Assembly (NCBI GenBank): GCA_011833715.1
Contig: CM022394.1
Coordinates: forward strand, 98,252,753-98,316,752
Length of the DNA stretch: 64,000 nt
Reading direction: 5' to 3'
Origin: Carcinoscorpius rotundicauda
Lineage: Eukaryota > Arthropoda > Merostomata > Xiphosura > Limulidae
Both the position numbers and the translations under genes were made by a program. Positions 50,701 to 62,700 of this stretch are shown here, piece after piece (within the stretch, counting starts at the first letter, position 1; every line of letters begins with the position of its first letter). The notes beneath the pieces are model-generated. The model had not been told where the DNA came from. It saw only the letters and a list, made by a program, of their open reading frames with translations, and searched no databases.

Positions 50701-53700
50701 AACAATAAAATAATGCATTTAATAACTGAACTTCTGTTTATTTTGTGGCTATGTATAACCAGGCAGTTTTAGTTAATTGTCTTTTAAGAAGATTAATAAC
50801 AAATTGTAAAATTTAGATTACTAGAGTTCTTAATCAGATAATATGGTTTTTAAGTCTTGGTTCATTTTTATTTCAAGCAACTTATGTGCTCTATTATAAT
50901 GGTTAAACAAATGTAGAAAGAGACAGCAAGCACACAACACTTTGAAAATCGACAAAACCTGTTTATAATAGATCTCTATACCAGGGGTCTCCAAACCTTT
51001 TTGGGCAAGGGCTGAGAAGTAGATCTTTTTAGACTTTGCTGACCAAAGGGGTCGTAGTAAAATTAAGTAGGAATATGTACAGTTACGACAGAAAGTGTTT
51101 GTACCCCTGCGTCGTGAGTAGTTTTCTCCTTATAACTTAACAAGTATCACTATTAGGATAATGAAAGTATAGTATATTATAAATATTATACTAATACACA
51201 TCTACGTAAATTTTTATGTAAATTGAATATCAAGTAAACTGTTTATGAAAAAATAACCAAACACAGGAGCGGCAGAAAGTGTTCATGCATCTACTTTAAT
51301 GGTCAGTTGTGTAGCCTTTCAGGTGAATTACTTGGTGCAATCTCTCCTCATAGCCTTCCATGACAGTACTCGACTGCTATTTTCTTTCATTCTTTACAGA
51401 AGGCCTCCAAGTTACTCTGATGACGCTGATGAACCCTGGTCTTCAACTCATGCCAAATTTTTTCAATTGGGTTGAGATCAAGTGACTGCGATGGCCACTC
51501 CAGAACGCTTATATGGTTCCTCTGCCACCAGGATTGCACATATTTGAATGTGTGCTTAGGGTTATTGTCGTGCTGGAAGATCCAATGATGCCCAAGCCAC
51601 AAGTTCTGAGCATCATTCTTGATATAAGTGCCTAATATATCAACGTACTCTTCTTTTTTCATGATTCCGTTGATGCAGTGAAGACTGCCTACACCAGAAG
51701 AGCTGAAGGAACCCCATAGCATGATCAAGCCACCTCCATGTTTAACTGTAGAGACGGTGTTTTTCAGAAGATTTTGCTCCCCCTTCTTATGGAAAATATT
51801 GTGAACATCATTGTGGCCAAAAAGCTCAATTTGAAGCTCGTCTGACCAAAGAATACTTTTCCAATAGGTAAAGGGTTTATCTACACGCTTTCTTGCATAC
51901 CTCAATCGTGCTTCTAAATGAACAGGCTTTAAATATGAAGTTCTACGAGGACAGCATGCTTTGAACGTAGAAGAACATGACATGTTCGTAACTGTAGAGG
52001 TGCTCACTTCAACCTGTTTCCCTTACTGTAATTCTTTTTCTGTATCTCATAACGTGTTAAACAAGGGTTCCTACTTACTTCTCTGAGAACCTTCCTCTTG
52101 ATTCTCTCTGGAATTTTGGTGGGGCATCTGGAACGAGGGAGGTTAGTAGTTGATCCTGTGAGCTTAAACTTGGTAATTATGCTTTGAACAGTAGATTTCG
52201 GCACATTAAGTTGTGTTGCATTACTGGAAAGAGACACACAAGACTTGTATTTTACAATAATTTGTTTTTTTAAATCACTGGTCAGTTGTTTCCTGTTCTC
52301 TATGGACCAAGCAGATAATGAGAGAGACGGCGCTAAATTGCTGGAAGTCAATTTTTTGCGGGCTAAATTTCAATAATTATGAACCCAGTGTCTAGTTCTA
52401 GAATAGTATAATGTAGTTTATTTGCCAAACTAAACAAAATTTTTACAGGAATATCCGTTTTTTCACACATTCTGAACTGTACGTACACTTTCTGCTCATC
52501 CTATTTTTGGTTATTTGTTTATAAACCGTTTGTCATTTAATTTATGTAAAAATGTATGTAGATGTTAGTATAACATTTATAATATACCATACATGTATTA
52601 GCCTAATCTTGTTACTTTTTAAGTTATGAGCAAAAAACTATTCAGGATGCAGGGGTACGAACAATTTCTGTCGTAACTGTACATGACAGAATGCAACATC
52701 ACTAATTTGTTTATCAATATTTAAGATGCACAATCATTTTTTTAGCATTAGAAGCATGAAACTGATGGTTTTCTGACAAAGTTACACTTAATTAATGTTC
52801 AAAGTTAGTGCTCCCTATCATCAAAAGTGACTGCAAATGTTCTTCAGATAAAGCTGATCTATAACTAAATTTCACGTTCTTCATCTTTGAAAATGTCTTC
52901 ACAGAAATAGGTTGTGCTAAAAATTGAAATGAATTCACAAGTTTTTAAATTAACATACTGATCACTTGGAAGACTGTGTAGGGAACTCTGTCAGTTTCCG
53001 TTCTTTAACGTATCATTAGATTGCAGATCAATCACTTCCATTTGAACAGGTGGCAGTTCATTGATAACACAATCAAATGGGTTTTGGGAGATCCTTATTT
53101 CTGTCGCTCTTGAATCAAGAGTGGAAAAATACTCCTTAAACCACAGTTTTAGACCAGAAAGGATATCTTCTACAAAGCTGTGTGGGAATGGGGATCCCAC
53201 TTCTTAGCTGAACTTTTAACAACATGGAAAGTGTGTGAAGCAACTCCTCATCAACTGAGACTCAAAAATAATTAGATTTTACCAAAATTTGCATACTGCA
53301 GATAAGTGTGGTTTCACCTTGTAATCTAAGACTGAATTCATTCAGGTTCGTGATCAAGTTTATAGAAAAAAAATCTCATCTCCAAAGCTATTTACTGTTT
53401 GCGAGTAACAGTTAAGGGCAGTTCATTTCATTTCAGAAAATTTCAGTCTCGGTTCTAAGCTAAAAAAAAATTGTGACATAAGTATCCCATAGCTAAGACA
53501 TCAAACTGAAGTGTGGAAGGCCAAGTCGGGATATGTTGCTTCTGTTTCTTCTTAAAATTCACAGATATGAAAATGAGAACAAATGAAGTTCACTGTTGAA
53601 ATTACAGGGTCCACAACACATGACAGATATTTTCCCCACAGTGGCTGCTGATGAATAATGCAGTGAAGAACCAAAGGCTTGGAACAACCTGCACTTTCAA

Positions 53701-56700
53701 CAGCTTTGTATATTTACCCAACTGCACCTTTTCTTGCACCACACATAATTTTACCATCATCTGTTGTAACACACTTCAGCTGTTTCTATTCCAGGTTGTA
53801 CTGAGTTAGTGATTGTTTGGTCTCTTTCAAAATGCCCTCACTTGTGGTTATTCCATGCACACTGTATACAGAAGCTAATTCTTCAGTCACTTCAAAAGTA
53901 ATATTGACTCTGCAAATAAACAACATCTAAAAATGAATTCATTCAGGTACATGGTCGTGTCTACAGATAATTAATTTCCAAAACCACTCCATTCACTGTT
54001 TGGGAGTAAAGGTTGAGGGTGGGTCTCTTCATTTAAGAAAATTTCAATCATATTTCTAAACTCAAAAAATTGCAACATAACCTTCCCACAGCTGAGCCAT
54101 TGAACTGAAGTGTGGTACAGCAAGTTGGAATATGTTGTTTCTATTGACATAAAAAATTCACGAAATTAACGATGGATGAGTCCATAAGAGCAAATAAAGT
54201 TCACTGTTGAAACTACATGAAATATGACAGATTCAAATATTTTCCACACAATGGGCACTGTTAAATAATGCAGTGAAGAATCACAGGCTTGGAACAACCC
54301 ACACTTTCAACAGTTTTGTAAATTTGCTCAATTAAACCTTTTCCTGCACCACACATATTTTTACCATCACCTGCTGTAACGTACTTTAACTGTTTCCATT
54401 TCAGGTTGTACTGAATTAGTTATTTTTCGACCTCTTTGAAAATGTCCTCACCTGTGATTGTCCCAAGCATATTGTGCACAAAAGCTAATTCTTTAGTCAC
54501 TTCAAAATTAATATTGAATCTGCAAATAAATAACAAACTCTGAAGTGTCAGACATATCTGTTGACTCATCAAGCATGAAGGAAAAGCACTTGAACTCTCT
54601 GGCTTTGTCTGAGACACAATATTGCTTCCAATGCTCTCATCGCTATGAGCAACTGTATTTGCCAAAAGGCTAGAAGTCATAAGTCTACTTTTTCTGGGCA
54701 CATTTCTTCAGCTGCTTCAATCAAACATGGTATAATTAGCTCACCATCGATAAATGGTTTTCTTTGTTTGGCTAACAGGTGTGTCCCTTGGAAACTTGCT
54801 TGTTGCAGCTTCATTCTTGGCTTTCTTTCTTTTAAATACAAACTGTGGTGATAATAAGTAATGTTTCAAGGTTTTGAATTTGTCTGGAAATAGCTTTCCT
54901 GTGAACTTAGAATAGTTTGATAAGTGCTTGATTTTGAAATGTTTATGAATGTTGTATTCTTTTAGCACTGCAGTAATCCCGTTGTATATTAATCACAGAA
55001 CTTTATGTAATTCAACAAAAAAGTAGTACACAATTCACTGTTGTTTGAAAGCATGACATTCAGAGTCAATATTTCTCTTTTGTTGAATAGCTGTGAATTT
55101 GGATATAAAGTAAGCAGCAGCATTCACTGACACACATTGAGGTACATGGGGCAGGTGGGGGAAGAAACATGCTGCTTCAGAATACTGGGATCGGTAAGCG
55201 AGATGATGCAATACTGAGTAATATGATATTTTTCAGCAAATAGAAAAGTCTATCACACCTGAATTGACTTTTTCTCAATTATGTTTATTTTTAAATAAAG
55301 AATCAAATTGATATTACATTATTTTAAGGAACTATTAGCAGGCTGTATCATAACTAGGTAGGATTTTGCTCAATTACATTTTACTTTTTGTTTATATAAT
55401 ATTAAAAAATTATTTTATTACTTTAATAAACTGTTGGCAGGTTCAATGCTGCCCATGGGCCATAGTTGAGAGACCCCTGCTCTAGAATACACCCAATACC
55501 ATTAATATAATCAAATCTCACTATAACATACATCTAGCATGGCTATTTCTGGGTGGTTCTCTCCAAAGATGAGTAGAGCCAGATATCGAGAACGGTAGAG
55601 AAGTTTCAAAGCTGTGCTTACTTGGGAATTAGCAAAACAGTACAATGCGAGATGAGTCTACATAGAAGATACACAGGTCACAGTAGAAAGTTTATAAAAA
55701 AGTGACTAACATCTATGTAAAACTAATTAAAACACCAAACAGGTATTCTAAAAATTACTGGACAGAATTATCTTTTTCTGCTTTTATCTATTTATCTTGA
55801 TTATAATACAATTAATACTTTGTTTAAACAGTAAAATTTTTCTGTACAATTTCATTGAAGTTTATACGTTATGATGTAAACTTAGGAGAATGTGAGGTTT
55901 ACAAAATTCAAAATCCTACAATCTAAGTGCTTTCAAATGGTCGACCTTTCTTATCAGTTGGTTTGTAATGCAGAAAAATCCATATTTCAAAAGTATTGTT
56001 CAACACTTTAGCTGAGGTACTACACAAAATATTTTCAGATGCAATGAAAATAATTGGTTTTATATGTCCTGTTACAGTTAAAGTAAAATAATATAACTGA
56101 AAACCAGTACAGAAGTCATTAGTTTAACAATCTTCACAGCATGATTACTCACGTATTCTGTGATGTTGTAGGGATGGTCAATACCGTTCACTCTCTCACT
56201 CATTAGTACAGCTTTCTGCTGGTATTCAATAGCCTGATAAATCAACATAAATCAAAGATTAACTAAATTCAAATATGACATATTGAAATAAGGTACACTG
56301 AAGAATGTGTCTGAAACATTTACATATTTAAAAGTAGCTGGTATGGGTAAAGAAAGCACTAGTAACCTGACAATGACTGAAGAAGGTCGAAACACTGTTT
56401 GCTCCTCTACTAGTGCTTTCTCTACCCATACCAACTGTTTTTAAATATATAATTTTCTCTAAAAGTGGGTTTTCTCATCATCACAGATTCATAACATTTA
56501 ATTTATCATTTCATTCTCTGTGTATAATTACAAACTAAAAACACATTAATATTTTTCATAACAGCTCATCTAAAAATATATCAAAACTTAATCTGGAGTT
56601 GCTATACACCTTATGATGTAAAATGAAAGTTATCTGGGAAAAACAGTCTCTCCACTGACCACAACCATTTTAACTATGAGAGTGCCAAAGATATTTTTGT

Positions 56701-59700
56701 TAAACGGAAGTTTGACGTTATTATAGAAAAAAATTGGTGATTACCATGATTTGTTACTGTAACTGAAGTAAAATAGTGAAGAAAAAGGAAATAATAAATA
56801 ACTGAAATTTTTCAATGCTTCCAACAGCTGCAGTTAATAAAAACTGATGAATATAAAATATCTTTACTCTTTCATTTTATGATGTAGTTTATAAATTTGA
56901 AATAAAGAGATCATCACTAAAAAATGTTGACTCAAATCTCAGTTTTAAGACAAAACACATACTTACTTCTGTGTGATCCCCCATTATGTAGTTAAGTCGA
57001 GCCAACATTCGGAGACACTGGGCTATTTCTGGGTGCATGACCCCATACACATTATTCAGCAAGTTTACAGCCTTGCTTATTAGTTCATACCCTTCTTTTA
57101 AAAACCCTTGTTGGATCTTGTTCTGGCCTGCAGTGTAGAAATTGTAAGCATCTGTGGTCTGAAATAATCAATGAATATCTAACTGTATTTACTGAAAATG
57201 TTTTTTCTGTCACTTAAAGGTAGGTGTAGTTAATACATACAGAAATAGAGACAATCAGCCTGGCAGAGAAACTGTGTTTTTCAATGTCTTCTATCAAACT
57301 TCAGTTTAATAAGAAGTTTACCAGGGTTATTATGAATTACTAAATCATTTGTTTTTGAAGAAAAACTTTTAAGTTGAAAAGCTTGTCTTGCACAATTTAG
57401 TTACTGTCAAGTCTCAGCCAACCTGAAGAGCCACAGCAATGACAGAAAGCACTAGACGTAGCAGACATGTAGGGTGGTGGACATGTTATTACACACTCAT
57501 CTACATTTTATGTTGGTTCTTATTCATAACTAAAGTTAACCATTATATTTCACACATACAAAGTTTTGAAGCTATAACCTCTACACAGTTTGATTTAGTT
57601 AATAAACACTAGTATCGTTATCTTTTCAATAGGACTTGAACACCATAACTTAGATGATTATATATACCCTCACATTCTGGATAAAGTTATGTACTCCTTA
57701 CCTTGGGGTTAATATGCTTTATCACAGGAAACACGTTCAAAATGTCATCTTCTGTGAATGCTGCATGGGTGCGATTTTCTAAACCATACTCCTTCAAGAG
57801 GATTTGAAGGCCGCACTTCATGCAGAAGGAGCGAAGAAGTGAGACTTTTTGGATGCCATAGTGTTCAACAACTGCATCAACAGATTCCACTTCTAGTGTC
57901 CAGTTGTAGTATGACTGAAGTTCTGCTTTTAGGTTACTCCAGAAGGATCGAGGTGTAAGCACTGTCCACTCGTTGTTGTCTAAAATACACAAGACCTTGC
58001 CTTACCTCATGAAAGCATGGTAATCTTAGAAACTCACCAGTTTATCATCTTGACATCAACAGAGAAACCTATAGTACATTATATTTAACACCAATTCATC
58101 TTATCCAGAATTTAGAATATTTTCAACTGGTAGTTTGTAACCTTGTTTATATTGTACATTCCAGTAAGGCGTTTTATAACATATTGCTAACTCAGAATGT
58201 GTTAAAAAACAACATAAATGGTTTATGTTATTAAAATGTTCAAGGGTGTAACAAAACCACATGAACACTGGAAGCTAACTAATGGAATATAAATATAATT
58301 CACTGAGATTGTCTTCAACTTTTGTTAGGGAACAACTGCTGAAAATAATAAATGTTATTTCTTCACTTAGTTATTTATGTTTAAGATTTAGGAGACTTTA
58401 TATTCAATGTGGGTGATGTCAATAAATGCATTAGTTCTATTGTGTCCTAATGCAAATTAACACACATCATATAGCTTGTTTCATAACATTTAGAAAAGCC
58501 AAAAAAAACAAAAAACTCTCTAATGAAATTCTTTGAATCTTGAGGTGAACTTTCTACCATTTATACATTTCTGTAAAATAAAATATTTTTATGTGTGAAA
58601 TTGTATGAATTTTCAAAATTACTTTCCTGTAGCTTTCCAATAAGATTTTTTTCATATAAATCGAACATTTTTTGTTTTAATTAAAAAAAACATTACATTC
58701 AATGTTATTACTTTTGCAATTAAGAAAAATAAAACTTTCTTTACAATATTAAAATTATAATAGGTTTCATTTAATTCACTTAACGTAGAATTCAGTTATA
58801 TTTTCTCATTCAACCAGTTACTTCATACACTAAGGCTAACTGTAAAAATAACCTAAAAAATAGCTAGCACAATTATCTAAAAAAAAAAAAACCTAACAAT
58901 TTTTTTTTAATACCAGTAACATATCACCAAGATAAGCTTTTATCACTTTGTTCTGATATCTTTTGAACTGGAAACCACTTTATTACATTAACAAGAACAG
59001 GAAAAAGAAAAATAGCTCTCATAATTTGTTTAAATCATCAACCTATGGCTTCATAAAGTTTATGTAGCTTACATAACCACTACAAATAGGGTTAAGAAAC
59101 GGTAACTCGTTAAAATACACAACACTAAACTTGTAGAGAAGGAAGTTGAAGTAGTTTTTGACACCAATAACTTCTCTACAAGTGTAATGTTATGGATTTT
59201 AATTAGTTTTTGTTTCTTAACCCTATTGTAAAATCCAGTTACTAACAATTTCATTCATAAGGGGTTAGACTCATATTCACTTAAAAACCTGTGCAATTAC
59301 AAAAATTATGTATGAAATTAACAAAAATGTAACACTGAATAAATTTTAAGTATTTACAAACATTTTGTGGATGAATGATTACAATTTGATTTATTATTTA
59401 ATTGAATGGTACAGTCTTGACATTAGCTTTACACCAAAGAGTTGAACACCATTTATCCAATACCAGGATAATAGTGTAAAGAAAAGTAGTATTTTGTTTT
59501 GAAAGTAAACAATGTTTTCTTAGGCTAGTGTGCGTTTTTTTTCAGTTTATCAATTAAACATACCTTGAACAAGGATAGGATTCTGTTTGTTTTTTCGTTT
59601 TCCCTTTTTTTTTGAGTTTCTAAACTGAAGCTGAAATAAAAAAAATAGTAAATCAGATTTTGTTGTTGATGTTGGTTTTCATAAAAGTGTCCTCTGAACA

Positions 59701-62700
59701 AGTCTGACATAATCAGAGAATTACAGCTAACAGTTTCATAAAACCATTCCATGAATAGTTTAAAAATTCAGTCTTTGTTGAAAACAAATTAATTTATGAA
59801 GACCCTTATGCTATATATATATCTAAAACACACAATTCGTTTTGTGTGTAAGAACAGGATAATAAGATCTAACCTCTTCAGCACCAACTGGGAAAGGGAG
59901 GTTTAAACAAGATGACAGAAAACAGTTGAGAAAGTGACTGATTGCTGCTGCCAGACTCGTGGTCTCTACACCTTGAAGATAAGCTGTAAACTGGTGTTTA
60001 GCAGATCGACAAATGAGCTCTTGAACAGAGATTGCCTAAATAATAGAAATAGTTTTAAGAATAAATAGAAATAAGTGATCTTACAACATCAAAATGTTTT
60101 TGTTTAACTTTGACATTCATTGTTTACATAAACCCATAAGTATCACGGAAATTAAATAACTTTAAGAAATGCTCACAAACATTTTTGTATATAATTCATT
60201 TGATCTTTGTTGTCAGCATTACTATAATCTTTGTGTACAAGTACACATCCTTACATGGTTTAATTTCTGTGGAAACATCTATTAGTAACAGCACGTTCAA
60301 TACAACAAAAAATTAATGCATACTGTAAAAGATGAATCTCTGGAAACTAAATAACTCACATGGACATACTGTAACTGAGGGATCTTTGCCAGCATCTCTG
60401 CCACTTTGCCCAAGTAGCGAATATTGATACCTCTGTAAATTTAGACGATAAAAAAATAAAATATTACTTCTGTATGAACATTTTTAATATAATATCTCAA
60501 TATTCTTTTACACTACCATTTAAATCTTCTATTGTATCTTAAAACAAATACTTCAGCCTTAATAGCTATTGGTGTGATATATCCAAATACAAATAATTAT
60601 TCTTAGGCATATCTTAACAATACACCATTTTAAATATATTTTCAGGTTATAAATTAAAAGTTTATGATATTTATAATACCATAAAACTTACTAAAACCTA
60701 ACCTGCTATGTAAAGCCTCAATAAGTGTTGTACCGTCAACTGGTGAGGTAGAATGTTCTAAGCAGTCTCTAATCTGGTAAAACAAAATAAACAAATGTTA
60801 AACCATGAGTAGTGTGTTCCACTGTTACATAAACCTAATACTTCATAACTAAATTTTTGAATTGTTTTTCATTTAAAAATAAAGACATAATTAAAACAGC
60901 ACTTTATAATTACTTTCAGTGTTGTAAAATAAATATCCCAATAACATCTTAAAAAAAACAGATGCATAACTTTAAAATGTATGAATTCAATTTGTAAGGA
61001 CAATTATTTCATATCTTTTCCAAGTCTGTATTATGCATGGTTCCAATCAATTCAGTTTTCAAACAAAATTTTATTGTATATCAACTGATGACATATCTTC
61101 AAAATAATAAAAACAACAGAAACTTACAAAACCAGGAATCTGAATGGTAAGTAAGAAACAAGCAGCGTCTTTTACTAACTGACGTTCTTTTCTCAGATTT
61201 TCTTTCTGTTTAAAATAAAAGTTCACATACATAAAACATCCAAGTATTTAACAAACAAACGTCATGCAAAACATTTAGAAAATGTATTCAAGTTAACCCA
61301 CGAAGCATACACACATACAATTACTTCAAACACTATTTCATATATGCATTTACAATATAAATGCACCTTCAAACTTGTCATCATAAATTATCACGTGAAT
61401 AAATTTTAAATTGTAAAAATATCCATACATTCATTGTTTAAAACTTTAAAGTTACACAGCTACTAAATAACTGGTACTGAAAGAAAGTATCATGAACATT
61501 TTATGATTATAAATATTAAACAGTTGAATTAGCAGAAGTAGTCTAAAGTTTATGGTAATAGAAGCTTTTGTGACAAACCTCTGTTTCAGGATGCTGGACT
61601 CCTGGGGAATATACATCAGGATTGAAGGAGATGTTGTATTCTACAAAGGAACCAGACAATATATTTGGTACTCAAAATATTTTGATCCACTCTGGATATC
61701 TTCTTTTGCTTGATATAATCACAGATGTTTCTTATTTAAAAGTAAAAACAGTGATATATTTTAAACCTTTTCTTGGGCTTTCTATTGTTCATCAAAAGCC
61801 ATTCAAAAGCCAACATAAAAATATAAAGAACATACAAAAAAATTCAATGTAATATAATATTTATTTTAGGTAGCCATCAATTCATGAAAGTTTTCTGACA
61901 AAATTAGTACTAAGAATTCTCTCAAAATTAAAAACAAACTTTACCAAATCTGATATTGGTTACATCTACCACGTTTTTAAACACGCTAAAATCACATAGA
62001 AATTTCCAAGCAAAGATTTAAACTGTTAGTCATAAATTTAATGCATTTTAACCAAATGTGCACAGGGAAGGTGTACTGGATAACCTCCAAACTGGACACA
62101 ATATTTTCAAAATTACCATGTGCATATGTGCAAAATGTGGCAAGCTTTTGGCCAAATGTACATAGAAAATGAGATATATTACAAAAGTATTTGTACTCCA
62201 GATATGAATTGATTATATCAGTGTAATTCTGACATGTTGGAGTGCAAGGTTACTTTCTCGTAACATATAAAATATACTTTTGTCCATCATATAGTTTGGG
62301 TGTTGTAGTTCCATATTCTACAGAACCTCCAAAATGCTTATCTACAATTTTGTCAGTATTCCTATACAATGTATCTGGTATTCAATCCCTCTATCATGAA
62401 CTATTATTTAGCCATCAGCAATGTAGGTTCTAATGAACAGTTAACAACATGAAATATATAATACCATCTTGACTGACACTCTGTAAAAGGATGTGGTGTC
62501 TATCCTTTGACTTCCAGCTGTGAAAACTCAAAGTTGAAGCTAAGTGCATTATAACCTAAAGTGTTACAGCTAAATACGTTTTATTATTACTATTTTGATT
62601 TTGTACCTGATTTTATTCAATGATAGAAATTATTAAATACCTAAACTGCTCTTATTCAGCGGTAAAAATTATTAAATCTCTTGCCTGTTCCTATTCAGCT

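Larger units (their letters stand above)
50982..55479 (-). mobile_element. hAT (GTF2IRD2/ZBED-like) transposon with dead transposase, interrupted by Tc1
   Basis: Inverted ends CAGGGGTCTCCAAACC (left) and the complement of CAGGGGTCTCTCAACTATGG (right). Flanking octamers CTCTATAC and CTCTAGAA match at 6 of 8. The transposase relic reads right to left: RNIDSECHAFK near 55080, LKEYNIHKHFKIKHLSNYSK at 54968-54910, a region ending LGTITGEDIFKEVEK at 54420, FKEYFSTLDSRATEIRISQN at 53150-53090, and hAT dimerisation remnants near 52800-52930. Stops are frequent. After removing the 1.6-kb Tc1 insert the element is about 2.9 kb. It lies in the CLUH intron between the exons at 55532 and 49272, in the same direction as CLUH. 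Confidence 0.88.

Noticed and set aside
56252..56434. 60-codon minus-strand frame
   Set aside because: It runs through the foldback palindrome at 56324; arms and centre explain it.
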